NCBI GenBank assembly: GCA_002292815.1
Contig: DBBX01000028.1
Location: forward strand, 267,773 to 331,772
Length of the DNA: 64,000 nucleotides
Reading direction: 5' to 3'
Source of the DNA: Thiotrichaceae bacterium UBA973
GTDB lineage: Bacteria > Pseudomonadota > Gammaproteobacteria > Eutrophobiales > Eutrophobiaceae
Shown: one piece after another, positions 53,657-62,186 of the stretch
How positions within the stretch are numbered: the stretch's first letter is position 1
Layout: the number at the start of each line of letters is the position of its first letter
The notes under the pieces: generated by a model
Told to the model about the DNA's origin: nothing
What the model saw: the letters and a program-made list of their open reading frames with translations, nothing else
Database searches by the model: none
Program-made: the position numbers and the translations under genes

Positions 53657-54199
53657 ATGCTAACAACAATAAAAACATTGAAGTCTATCTTAATCTCATT
53701 CAGCTCAAAAATTGATGCATTCACCGAATATTCCGGAAAATGCACTGCATGGCTGATAATCACCCTAGTGTTACTAGTTGGCTATGACGTATCAATGCGT
53801 TATTTATTCCGAAGCGGATCGATTGGGATACAAGAACTGGAATGGCATCTATTTTCAATCATTTTTCTAATAGGTGCAGCTTATACACTGAAACATGATG
53901 AGCATGTTCGTCTCGACATCTTATACAGAAGTAAATTTTTGACTGATAAACACCGTGCCTGGATTGATGTATTTGGCGCTTTGTTTATTCTCATGCCTTT
54001 TTGTTTGTTAATTATTATTAGTGCCTGGCCTTTTGTTTCCCAGGCTTATATTCATCACGAGGCTTCACCCGATCCAGGCGGATTGTCCGCACGTTGGTTA
54101 ATCAAATCAATGATCCCGGCAGGCTTTTGTCTGGTATTAATTCAGGGTATTGCTGAAATTATAAAAAAACTAAATATCGCACTGGGAAAAGACCAATGA
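53657..54199 (+). CDS. TRAP transporter small membrane subunit (DctQ type)
   Basis: 180 residues with four membrane helices (about 35-55, 67-85, 110-130, 152-170) and the DctQ-type middle motif GSIGIQELEWHLFSIIFLIGAA followed by DEHVRLDIL. It pairs with the large subunit, whose ATG overlaps its stop by 4 bases. No periplasmic binding protein (DctP) gene adjoins, so the substrate is not indicated; the sequence resembles the dicarboxylate/mannitol-type group. Confidence 0.92.
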   Translation: MLTTIKTLKSILISFSSKIDAFTEYSGKCTAWLIITLVLLVGYDVSMRYLFRSGSIGIQELEWHLFSIIFLIGAAYTLKHDEHVRLDILYRSKFLTDKHRAWIDVFGALFILMPFCLLIIISAWPFVSQAYIHHEASPDPGGLSARWLIKSMIPAGFCLVLIQGIAEIIKKLNIALGKDQ

Positions 54200-55509
54200 C
54201 ATTGTGGGTTTTAATGATGTTTGTTGCCCTGATGGTCTTATTGTTAATGGGCTACCCAGTTGCCTTTACCTTGGGCGCTGTTGCCCTAGCCTTTGGCAGT
54301 ATCTTTCTTGGTTTTGATTTTTTTAATTTATTACCCCTGCGTATTTGGGGAATCATGACTAACTTTACCTTGATTGCTGTGCCGTTGTTTGTCTTCATGG
54401 GTGTTGTTCTCGATCGCTCCGGTCTGGCTGAAGACCTGTTAGAAACAATGGGGAAGCTTTGTGGCAAATTAAACGGTGGTCTGGCACTCTCAATCGTCAT
54501 TGTAGGCGCGATGCTGGCAGCGACAACAGGCGTTGTAGGCGCAACGGTGGTAACCATGGGGATTATCGCCCTACCAACAATGCTCAAACATAATTATTCA
54601 GCACCACTGGCAGCCGGGACCATCGCAGCATCAGGAACACTCGGCCAAATAATTCCCCCAAGTATCATTTTGATACTTTTGGGTGATGTTATGGGTGTGC
54701 CTGTTGGTCGCTTGTTTATGGGCGCGGTGATACCTGGCTTTATGCTGGTAAGCTTATTTATAATCTATATCCTCATATATTCTTGGTACAAACCTGCCGC
54801 TGCCCCTGCGCTTAGCACCACTGCAGATGATCTGAGTTATCTGAATATACTGACTACGTTATTCCCTCCTCTTATCCTTATTTTGGCCGTATTAGGATCA
54901 ATCTTTTTTGGTATTGCCTCACCCACTGAATCGGCTGCCGTTGGTGCCATAGGTGCGCTGTTACTCGCGGCCATGCATAAAAGATTGACCCTGAAAAATC
55001 TGATCGATTCAATGCAACAAACCACAAAGCTAACCAGCATGGTCTTTATGATATTGATCGGCGCTACAGCTTTTGGACTGGTTTTCAGGGGGATGGGGGG
55101 AGATAGCCTGGTATTGGAGATTATGTCTAATTTGCCTGGGGGTATGTGGGGGTTCTTATTTATCAGTATGCTGTTAATTTTTGTGCTTGGATTTTTTCTC
55201 GATTTCCTACAGATTTGTTTTATTGTGATCCCCATCCTTGCTCCCATTGCAAATCAATTTGATATTGACCTACTCTGGTTTGCTGTATTAATTGCTATCA
55301 ACTTACAGACTTCGTTTCTTACTCCGCCTTTTGGTTTTTCATTATTTTACTTAAAGGCCGTTGCACCTCCAGAGGTTCGCATACAAGATATTTACTCCGG
55401 CATAATTCCATTTGTACTGCTACAGGTCGTCACAATAATTATAATAATATTAGTGCCTGGCCTGGTAACCTGGTTGCCAGACCTAATGGATAACATACAT
55501 GGCCTTTAG
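54196..55509 (+). CDS. TRAP transporter large permease subunit (DctM type)
   Basis: 437 residues, about 12 membrane helices, with DctM signatures: MGVVLDRSGLAEDLLETM, ASGTLGQIIPPSIILILLGD and the C-terminal LTPPFGFSLFYLK. Sodium-coupled uptake of an organic acid is expected. The last genes on the plus strand before the convergent aroE. Confidence 0.94.
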   Translation: MTLWVLMMFVALMVLLLMGYPVAFTLGAVALAFGSIFLGFDFFNLLPLRIWGIMTNFTLIAVPLFVFMGVVLDRSGLAEDLLETMGKLCGKLNGGLALSIVIVGAMLAATTGVVGATVVTMGIIALPTMLKHNYSAPLAAGTIAASGTLGQIIPPSIILILLGDVMGVPVGRLFMGAVIPGFMLVSLFIIYILIYSWYKPAAAPALSTTADDLSYLNILTTLFPPLILILAVLGSIFFGIASPTESAAVGAIGALLLAAMHKRLTLKNLIDSMQQTTKLTSMVFMILIGATAFGLVFRGMGGDSLVLEIMSNLPGGMWGFLFISMLLIFVLGFFLDFLQICFIVIPILAPIANQFDIDLLWFAVLIAINLQTSFLTPPFGFSLFYLKAVAPPEVRIQDIYSGIIPFVLLQVVTIIIIILVPGLVTWLPDLMDNIHGL

Positions 55510-55541
55510 ATATAAACCCCAAGATTAATTCTGAATAAATT

Positions 55542-56384
55542 TTATTTTCTAAGCGTATTGATCACTGAAAGAGTCTCAGGCTTGACACCATGCCAGATTA
55601 AGAACGATTCAGCGGCTTGCTCAACCAACATGCCCAGGCCATCCATGACCTTTGCCGCACCTAACTGAGTGGCCCAATGCATGAATACCGTGCCGATATC
55701 TGAATACATTAAATCATAACAACAGCTGCTGTTATTAATCACCGATTCCGGAATCGCCGGGAGTTCTCCTTTTAAACTTAGTGACGTCCCATTAATTATC
55801 AAATCAAATGAATGCTGTGGTAAACCGGAATATGAACAAGCGGTAATATTGCCTAACTCTGAAAACTTATCGGCTAATTCCTCGGCTCGAGAAACGGTAC
55901 GATTCGCAATAAAAATTTGAGCAGCTTGTTGTTCGCACAGGGGCTCAAGAATTGATCTTACTGAGCCTCCCGCACCTAAAATTAGTACCGCTTTATCCTT
56001 GATATTAATCTGATGATTAATTCTCAAGTCATTAACAAAGCCGCTGCCATCGGTGGTATCACCATGACTATTTAACTGCCCATCAAAACCAATTGTATTG
56101 ACCGAACCACATAGCTTGGCGCGTTGCGTTAATGATGTGCAAAAGGAACAAGCCTCTTCTTTAAAAGGCACGGTTATGTTTAAGCCAAGGCCACCTTGAG
56201 AGGCAAACAAGTTTACATACTCATCAAATTTATCTGTGGGGACTTCTATCGATTGATAATGAAGATCAATGCCCGTTTGTTTGGCAAAAAGAGAATGGAT
56301 CTGGGGCGATTTACTGTGTTTTACCGGATGACCAAATACAGCGTAATTTGCTACAGAACCATCCAGCCTGAAATCATCTGTCAC
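55542..56384 (-). CDS. aroE: shikimate dehydrogenase
   Basis: NADPH-dependent reduction of 3-dehydroshikimate. The substrate site GHPVKHSKSP and NITVPFKEEAC with the catalytic Lys, then the cofactor motif LILGAGGSVRSIL and GLGMLVEQAAESF, identify AroE. 280 residues. Convergent with the TRAP genes, about 40 bases downstream of the cNMP/rhodanese gene. Confidence 0.96.
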   Translation of the reverse strand: MTDDFRLDGSVANYAVFGHPVKHSKSPQIHSLFAKQTGIDLHYQSIEVPTDKFDEYVNLFASQGGLGLNITVPFKEEACSFCTSLTQRAKLCGSVNTIGFDGQLNSHGDTTDGSGFVNDLRINHQINIKDKAVLILGAGGSVRSILEPLCEQQAAQIFIANRTVSRAEELADKFSELGNITACSYSGLPQHSFDLIINGTSLSLKGELPAIPESVINNSSCCYDLMYSDIGTVFMHWATQLGAAKVMDGLGMLVEQAAESFLIWHGVKPETLSVINTLRK

Positions 56385-56424
56385 AATAATTATTAAACAA
56401 TATCATTGATTCTATAAAAAAGTA

Positions 56425-57483
56425 TTAGCCACTTGACCGTTCGACCAAGCCACCCTTAAGACAATGGACCGTTAACCCACGTTCACTTAGCAAATAAGCA
56501 CAAGCTGAACTTTGGCGACCACTATTACAATAAAGAATATATTGTTTAGCTGGATCAAGTGTTTGTGCCTTTAATCGCAGCATAAATAGTGGGATGTTAA
56601 GACTTCCTTCAATATTCGCGTTCTTATACTCGCTCTCTAGCCTGACATCTACCCAAACTGCGCCTTTATCCTTAACCAGCGCGTCCGCTTCTTCATTGGT
56701 CACCCAACTTAACATGGGTTCTTTTAACAGCTCATTGAAGTCTTCTTTAGACAAACGCATTAACGAACCATCAGTTGTCATGATGATGTTAGCATTTCTT
56801 TTTGCTTCTGAGAGTAATGCTTCTTCACCAAATGCATCACCATCACCTAATGTAGCCAAGGTCAATTCTGAGCCCGTTTTCGAATTACGTGTAACCTTAC
56901 ATTTGCCGTGCTTAACGATGTAATAATAATCGCCTTCTTCACCCTGTTTAATAACAGCATCACCCGCTTTCATAGGTACTTCCTGAACGCGCATGAATAA
57001 GGCTTGTATATTCGCAGGTGGAATCTGAAGGAAGGCCTTAGACTGCAAAATGCGTGTCATCCAGTCACTATCTTCATCTTCCTCGGTATCGTCTTCATCA
57101 ACCTGAATTTCATCGACTTCAATGCCAGATAATTGATCCCAAGTAAGCAAAATATCGAGTAAATCACTATCAATACGTATTATTTTTGAATCTACCTTGG
57201 CCGTCGCTGTATGTTTTCTGGGTTGTTGATTAACAAGTGGATGTTTAGCGATATCTGAACCGGCTAAAACAGTCTTGGTTTCGCCTGCTGTTGATGAAAT
57301 GTCAGCCTGACCGTCAAGCAAATAAACAGACTTTCTGTCATTGTCGCCTTCTTTAAATATAGCTTTTCCTGCAGGGACATCTTCTACAAATGTCTTGCCT
57401 GCCAACTCTTGAAAATTTTCAGCGTTTAGTGCACTTGGTGGTACAAATGATTTTAATATACTTTTATCAACGAGATCAGGCAT
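56425..57483 (-). CDS. double cyclic-nucleotide-binding domain protein with C-terminal rhodanese
   Basis: 352 residues. Residues 20-115 form a degenerate cNMP-binding fold; an acidic linker (126-140, mostly Asp/Glu) follows; 150-255 form a second cNMP domain with a good phosphate-binding cassette (FGEEALLSEAKRNAN); 262-350 form a rhodanese domain with an active-site Cys319 in CNSGRQSS. It probably senses a nucleotide and controls or performs sulfur transfer. Such fusions occur in other gammaproteobacteria but are poorly studied. No membrane segments. Confidence 0.85.
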   Translation of the reverse strand: MPDLVDKSILKSFVPPSALNAENFQELAGKTFVEDVPAGKAIFKEGDNDRKSVYLLDGQADISSTAGETKTVLAGSDIAKHPLVNQQPRKHTATAKVDSKIIRIDSDLLDILLTWDQLSGIEVDEIQVDEDDTEEDEDSDWMTRILQSKAFLQIPPANIQALFMRVQEVPMKAGDAVIKQGEEGDYYYIVKHGKCKVTRNSKTGSELTLATLGDGDAFGEEALLSEAKRNANIIMTTDGSLMRLSKEDFNELLKEPMLSWVTNEEADALVKDKGAVWVDVRLESEYKNANIEGSLNIPLFMLRLKAQTLDPAKQYILYCNSGRQSSACAYLLSERGLTVHCLKGGLVERSSG

Positions 57484-57800
57484 TTAGGTGTTTTCCTTAC
57501 ACAAATTCTTGTAATCAGCTAACTAGAATACCAATTGTAAGCGTTGAGTAGAAATAATTAAATACACAAATTCAACTTGTATAGTTTAGTGCTGAATTTA
57601 TATAGAAAAGAAGACACACTTCAAACCAAATATCATGGTGAATTTAAAAGAAAAATGAAAGCTAAACTAAATTAATGACTATGCATTACAGGGTGCTTTT
57701 ATAAAGTTATTACTACTGTTTGTTGAAAAGATATCAGCACACTACGTGTGATTGCCTCAAAACGAGACAATCACACGAGAAATATTGCCGACTAGATTAA
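57484..57800. other. gap between cNMP/rhodanese gene and amtB1, with a hairpin
   Basis: No gene seen. At 57745-57777 a 10-bp perfect stem CGTGTGATTG / CAATCACACG continues with CTC/GAG around an AAAAC loop, 24 bases past the amtB1 stop. It lacks a T-run, so it is a weak terminator or an mRNA 3' stabiliser. Confidence 0.5.
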
Positions 57801-59075
57801 CTACATACTGTAACCGCGCTCATTATGTAGCACGAGATCAAGGCCTTCAGTTTCTTCATCTTCATCAACTCTCAAGCCAGTAATCATGTCTACCAATTTG
57901 AGCAAACCGAATGTAATAACACCGCACCAGACTATGGTTGCTACAACACCGATGGCTTGTACACCTAGTTGAGATATGATTGAGTATGCTTCATCAGTTG
58001 CTAGGCCACCAAAAGAGTTCGCATAAAATACAGCTGTTAATAGGGTTCCTAAAATACCACCGACACCATGGACAGGAAAAACATCAAGAGAATCATCAAT
58101 CTTCAGAACGCGCTTCACATACTGAGTCGCAAAGAAACAGACAAAGCCTGAGATTAAACCAATAGCAAGACCTCCCATTGGTCCGACAAAACCCGATGCT
58201 GGCGTAATGGTGCCCAAACCAGCAACCATCCCGGTAACAATACCGAGCACACTCGGCTTATCATACTTAACCCATTCACACATCATCCAGGCTAACGATC
58301 CTGCTGCTGCTGATATGTGTGTCACAGCAATGGCCATACCTGCACTATTGTCCGAGGCTAAGGCACTACCGCCATTAAAACCAAACCAACCCACCCATAA
58401 CATTGAAGCCCCAGCGACTGTTAATGTCATGTTATGTGGCGCCATCGGCGTATGAGGAAACCCTTTACGATTGCCGAGCATTATTGCAGCAATAATGGCG
58501 GCAACACCGGCATTGATATGTACTACGGCACCACCGGCAAAATCCATAAACCCCATATCACTCAACCAGCCGCCACCCCAAACCCAGTGACAAACAGGTG
58601 CATAGACTAAGACGAGCCATAGCGCGCTAAACAAAAGTACCGCAGAAAATTTCATTCTTTCAGCAAAACCACCCACTATCAAAGCAGGCGTAATGATGGC
58701 GAAAGTCATTTGAAACATAAAAAATACAATTTCAGGAATAGTGCCGCTCATACTGTCTAAACTAATGTCAGATAGCATGATATTGCCTAAACCGATTATT
58801 TGATTCAACGAACCACCATCACCAAAAGCTAAACCATAGACCCCAAGCATCCACAGAATAGACACGAGGCAGGCAATAGCGAAACACTGCATTAACACTG
58901 ACAAAACATTTTTAGCACGAACCAGACCAGAGTAAAACAATGCCAAGCCGGGTAGCGTCATAAACAAGACCAGAGCCGTAGAAGTCAAAATCCAGGCTGT
59001 ATCACCACTATTTATCTCATCGGCAAAGGCGATACCTGGAAATAGAGCAACTACTAATAATAAAACACGACTCAT
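57801..59075 (-). CDS. amtB: ammonium transporter Amt, copy 1 (with signal peptide)
   Basis: 424 residues with a signal peptide (LLLVVALFPGIAFA) and 11 membrane helices, as in E. coli AmtB. Pore features are ALFYSGLVRAKN, the gate-region FQMTFAIITPAL, VCHWVWGGGWL and VHINAGVAA with the twin-His first histidine, and FPVHGVGGILG with the second. The C-tail EDEETEGLDL binds GlnK. It lies 40 bases after glnK1, so ammonium status gates the channel directly. Confidence 0.96.
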   Translation of the reverse strand: MSRVLLLVVALFPGIAFADEINSGDTAWILTSTALVLFMTLPGLALFYSGLVRAKNVLSVLMQCFAIACLVSILWMLGVYGLAFGDGGSLNQIIGLGNIMLSDISLDSMSGTIPEIVFFMFQMTFAIITPALIVGGFAERMKFSAVLLFSALWLVLVYAPVCHWVWGGGWLSDMGFMDFAGGAVVHINAGVAAIIAAIMLGNRKGFPHTPMAPHNMTLTVAGASMLWVGWFGFNGGSALASDNSAGMAIAVTHISAAAGSLAWMMCEWVKYDKPSVLGIVTGMVAGLGTITPASGFVGPMGGLAIGLISGFVCFFATQYVKRVLKIDDSLDVFPVHGVGGILGTLLTAVFYANSFGGLATDEAYSIISQLGVQAIGVVATIVWCGVITFGLLKLVDMITGLRVDEDEETEGLDLVLHNERGYSM

Positions 59076-59115
59076 TAAAATTTCTCCGTTAACAATTCAA
59101 ATAGAAACTATTTGT

Positions 59116-59454
59116 TTAAAGGGCTTCACTGCCAGTTTCACCGGTTCTAATCCGGACAACTTGCTCCAAGGAAGAAACAAATATTTTGCCATCACCAATC
59201 TTGCCTGTATTTGCAGATTTTGTGATTGCTTCAATAACGTCATTAACCTTGTCATCACTTACAGCAACTTCAATTTTAATCTTTGGTAAAAAATCGACGA
59301 CATATTCTGCCCCTCGATATAATTCTGTATGACCTTTTTGCCGACCGAAACCTTTAGTTTCAGTCACCGTCATGCCTTGTACGCCTATTTCTGATAAAGC
59401 CTCGCGAACATCATCTAGTTTGAAAGGCTTAATAACCGCAGCAATCATCTTCAT
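59116..59454 (-). CDS. glnK: nitrogen regulatory P-II protein GlnK, copy 1
   Basis: 112 residues. The T-loop carries Tyr51 (RGAEYVVDF), the uridylylation site, and the B-loop TGKIGDGKIFV binds ATP. It plugs the adjacent Amt when nitrogen is plentiful. It is about 86% identical by eye to the second copy at 61309. A sigma-54 promoter match at 59543-59558 and NtrC-like sites near 59640 precede it. Confidence 0.95.
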   Translation of the reverse strand: MKMIAAVIKPFKLDDVREALSEIGVQGMTVTETKGFGRQKGHTELYRGAEYVVDFLPKIKIEVAVSDDKVNDVIEAITKSANTGKIGDGKIFVSSLEQVVRIRTGETGSEAL

Positions 59455-59542
59455 AACAAATCCTCTTTAGGTAGTAATACTGTTTATGCTCGTTTTTGGG
59501 TTCATAAGCCTAACAATATTTACAATTTGGTGCATTCTCAAC

Positions 59543-59558
59543 AGCAGAAAATATGCCA
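59543..59558 (-). promoter_or_regulatory. sigma-54 promoter of glnK1-amtB1
   Basis: Minus strand TGGCAT-ATTTT-CTGCT: the -24 and -12 elements at the required 5-base spacing, one base off at each end from TGGCAC-N5-TTGCW. About 90 bases before the glnK1 ATG. Confidence 0.7.
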
Positions 59559-59632
59559 AATAATTTTTTTGCATATGTGACAATGACTTAGGTTTTTTAT
59601 GTTTATTTACGATCATAAAAATATGATTTTGT

Positions 59633-59648
59633 TGCACTTAATTGGTGC
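59633..59648. promoter_or_regulatory. NtrC-binding-site-like palindrome
   Basis: TGCAC-TTAAT-TGGTGC, i.e. GCAC-N7-GTGC as in NtrC enhancers. A half-site TGCACCAA lies at 59663-59670 and TTTGGTGCA near 59526-59534. Placed about 75 bases upstream of the sigma-54 promoter. Confidence 0.6.
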
Positions 59649-59725
59649 GTTATTTCAATTTTTGCACCAAATTCTCGCAAACATTCAAGACTAGCTACTG
59701 CTGCACAAACAGATGTTAGCTGAAG

Positions 59726-59921
59726 GGATGCGGGGCTTAGGATTCGTCTAAAGCGCCTACTGTGTATCTAGAACACGAATGACCAAAATGGAAGTTGGGA
59801 ATGTCGAAAATGCATCGCGACATGAATGTAGTTTCTTAGAATAATGCAGGAGCAATTGTCGGGGGGATGTGTTTTTACGACCATGATTGTCCATTCCTCG
59901 GAACGCTGCTCCTCCGCATCC
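59726..59921. repeat. GC-richer element with inverted ends, possible dispersed repeat
   Basis: Bounded by GGATGCGG (59726-59733) and CCGCATCC (59914-59921), with an inner AGGAGCA / TGCTCCT pair (59848-59854, 59907-59913). It lies between amtB2 and the glnK1 upstream region. An open minus-strand frame (59757-59954) reads like a spurious repeat-encoded peptide. Composition differs from the AT-rich flanks. No transposase is present. Confidence 0.35.
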
Positions 59922-59956
59922 ATGCGCCCGCAGCATACAGTGCATCCTGTACATAA

Positions 59957-59979
59957 AACGGGCGCATTAAGCGCCCGTT
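59957..59979 (-). terminator. intrinsic terminator after amtB2
   Basis: Perfect 9-bp stem AACGGGCGC / GCGCCCGTT with a 5-base loop; on the minus strand it is followed by a short TTTT. About 27 bases past the amtB2 stop. Confidence 0.75.
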
Positions 59980-60005
59980 GTTAATTTTAAAAAAGTATCT
60001 GACGA

Positions 60006-61283
60006 TTAGTTTGTAGACATACCTGATGAAGCAGTAAATTCAGGATAGGCTTCCTGCCCACATTCACTAATATCAACACCTTCCATTTCTTCATCTTCAC
60101 TAACCCTGACACCCATGATAGCTTTAATAACTATCCAGGTAATAAGACTTGCAGTGAAGACCCAGAAAAAGATGGTTAACATACCAATAAGCTGTCCGCT
60201 AAATGTTGCATCAGCATCGGTAATGAGTACTGCAAAGATACCCCAAATACCAACAACACCATGCACTGATATAGCACCAACAGGATCATCAATCTTAAGT
60301 TTGTCCATCGTGATAATACTGAAGACTACTAACGCACCACCGGCCGCACCAATCAATGTCGCTTGTAATGCGGTAGGATCAGCAGGTTCAGCAGTAATTG
60401 CTACAAGCCCGGCTAATGCGCCATTAAGCGCCATCGTTAAATCAGCTTTACCGAACATTAATCTGGCAACGATTAAAGCAGCGATTAAACCACCTGCGGC
60501 GGCGGCATTAGTATTAAGAAAGACATAAGCCACTTCGTTAGCAACTGCGATTCCACCCAACTTCAAGGTTGAACCACCATTAAAACCGAACCAACCCATC
60601 CAAAGGATGAAGGTGCCCAAGGTAGCTAATGGAAGGTTTGCGCCCGGTATTGCACGGACTTTACCATCCTTCGTATATTTACCTTTGCGAGGACCGAGTA
60701 TTATTACACCAGCTAATGCAGCAGCTGCACCAGCTAAATGCACGATACCTGAACCTGCATAATCACTGTAATTTAACTCGTATAAACCAAATACAGCGTT
60801 ACCACCCCAGGTCCAGCCACCTTCTAAAGGATAGATAAGACCAGTCATCACGACTGCGAAGGCCAGGAATGCCCAAAGTTTCATACGTTCAGCAACTGCA
60901 CCTGACACAATCGACATTGCGGTAGCCACAAAAACAACCTGAAAGAAAAAGTCTGATGCACCGGAATAAACCGAATCACCATCAAAACCATTTTCAGCAG
61001 ATGCGGCTAATGCTGCAGCAACATCAAGATTGCCCACTGTTTCTACACCTGATAGGAACATGCCGCCGCCATACATGAAGTCATAACCGCAAACCATGTA
61101 CATCGTTGAAGCAATAGCAAACAACGCGACGTTCTTCGTCAAAATTTCAGTTGTATTCTTTGAACGAACCAAACCAGCTTCTAACATTGCGAAACCGGCG
61201 GCCATCCACATAACCAGTGCACCACAGACCAGGAAGTAAAATGTATCCATGGCGTACTGTAATTCGAAAATATTATTTTCCAT
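60006..61283 (-). CDS. ammonium transporter Amt, copy 2
   Basis: 425 residues without a cleavable signal peptide, unlike copy 1; it starts FELQYAMDTFYFLVCGALVMWMAAGF, a form seen in a second Amt clade. The twin-His motif GIVHLAGAAAALAG / ISVHGVVGIWG, AVAERMKLWAF and the C-tail EDEEMEGVDISECGQEAYPEF fit an ammonium channel. It lies 25 bases after glnK2. The two Amt copies differ clearly, so this is not a recent duplication. Confidence 0.95.
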   Translation of the reverse strand: MENNIFELQYAMDTFYFLVCGALVMWMAAGFAMLEAGLVRSKNTTEILTKNVALFAIASTMYMVCGYDFMYGGGMFLSGVETVGNLDVAAALAASAENGFDGDSVYSGASDFFFQVVFVATAMSIVSGAVAERMKLWAFLAFAVVMTGLIYPLEGGWTWGGNAVFGLYELNYSDYAGSGIVHLAGAAAALAGVIILGPRKGKYTKDGKVRAIPGANLPLATLGTFILWMGWFGFNGGSTLKLGGIAVANEVAYVFLNTNAAAAGGLIAALIVARLMFGKADLTMALNGALAGLVAITAEPADPTALQATLIGAAGGALVVFSIITMDKLKIDDPVGAISVHGVVGIWGIFAVLITDADATFSGQLIGMLTIFFWVFTASLITWIVIKAIMGVRVSEDEEMEGVDISECGQEAYPEFTASSGMSTN

Positions 61284-61308
61284 CTCTAATCTCCAGGAAT
61301 ATTATTTA

Positions 61309-61647
61309 CTAAAGGGCTTCATCACCGGATTCACCGGTACGAATACGAACTACTTGTTCTAGTATTGAAACAAAGATTTTGCCATCACCAATTTTTCCCG
61401 TGCCTGCTGCCTTAGTTATCGATGAGACAACTTCTTCGACCTTGTCATCTGACACGGCAACTTCCAATTTTATTTTTGGCAAGAAGTCGACGACATATTC
61501 TGCACCTCGATATAATTCCGTATGCCCTTTTTGACGCCCAAAACCTTTTGTTTCAGTTACCGTCATTCCTTGCACACCAATCTCTGATAGCGCTTCTCTT
61601 GCATCATCCAATTTAAATGGCTTGATGATTGCTGTTACCAATTTCAT
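61309..61647 (-). CDS. glnK: nitrogen regulatory P-II protein GlnK, copy 2
   Basis: 112 residues with Tyr51 in the T-loop and TGKIGDGKIFV, as in copy 1. Differences cluster in the helix after the T-loop (KVEEVVSSITKAAG). It is first gene of glnK2-amtB2. Its own sigma-54 promoter match lies about 170 bases upstream and an NtrC-like site about 75 bases further. Confidence 0.95.
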   Translation of the reverse strand: MKLVTAIIKPFKLDDAREALSEIGVQGMTVTETKGFGRQKGHTELYRGAEYVVDFLPKIKLEVAVSDDKVEEVVSSITKAAGTGKIGDGKIFVSILEQVVRIRTGESGDEAL

Positions 61648-61819
61648 TTTTAATCTCCCAAATGGTTGATCACGTTGCTGCTATTTTCATCAATAGCGCC
61701 AACATTGTTTTACATGTCATAGATAAATACTGTTAACCCATGAAATATGTTTACAACTGTCCTTAGGTGTTAATACACTTAACGAAACCACGCATGGAAC
61801 TGTGTAATACAGGTGCAAT

Positions 61820-61835
61820 TGCAGCATCCATGCCA
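61820..61835 (-). promoter_or_regulatory. sigma-54 promoter of glnK2-amtB2
   Basis: Minus strand TGGCAT-GGATG-CTGCA, the same -24/-12 elements as before glnK1 and torF. Confidence 0.65.
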
Positions 61836-61910
61836 ATGCATTTATTCTCTTTTAATACAACAAGTTAACTTGTTTTTAGACTTGTATCTAAGTAATTAAC
61901 TTTATAAATA

Positions 61911-61926
61911 TGCACAACTATGGTGC
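61911..61926. promoter_or_regulatory. NtrC-binding-site-like palindrome
   Basis: TGCAC-AACTA-TGGTGC, GCAC-N7-GTGC, about 75 bases upstream of the sigma-54 match, the same geometry as at glnK1. The rest of the 61648-62130 gap is AT-rich and shows no gene. Confidence 0.6.
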
Positions 61927-62130
61927 TGATAAAAATGGATTGCATGATTTATGTGCGTCTCTTTCATGAGTAAAAATTTACTCCAGCAAGTTAATCGTTT
62001 GCTAACAAAATATTCGTATTGAAAACATGAACAGAACTATCCATTTACTTCTTAGACATGTTCTAGAATAAATAGAAAAATATTTTCAGAGAGAGAGAGG
62101 AAAAGATATTGCTAAACATAGAAATAAAAA

Positions 62131-62150
62131 AAGCGGCCCGAAGGCCGCTT
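62131..62150 (-). terminator. intrinsic terminator after torF
   Basis: Minus strand AAGCGGCC-TTCG-GGCCGCTT followed by a T-rich tract: an 8-bp stem on a stable UUCG tetraloop. Very strong. Confidence 0.92.
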
Positions 62151-62186
62151 TATATTTATGCAAAACTTAATTCTGCAATAAAAGTA

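Noticed and set aside
53657..55509. TRAP genes as a complete transporter
   Set aside because: No DctP-type binding-protein gene adjoins in either direction, so the system is complete only if one is encoded elsewhere.
59757..59954. 65-codon minus-strand frame between the two amt operons
   Set aside because: No ribosome site or recognisable domain, and it coincides with the inverted-repeat element, so it is more likely a repeat by-product than a gene.
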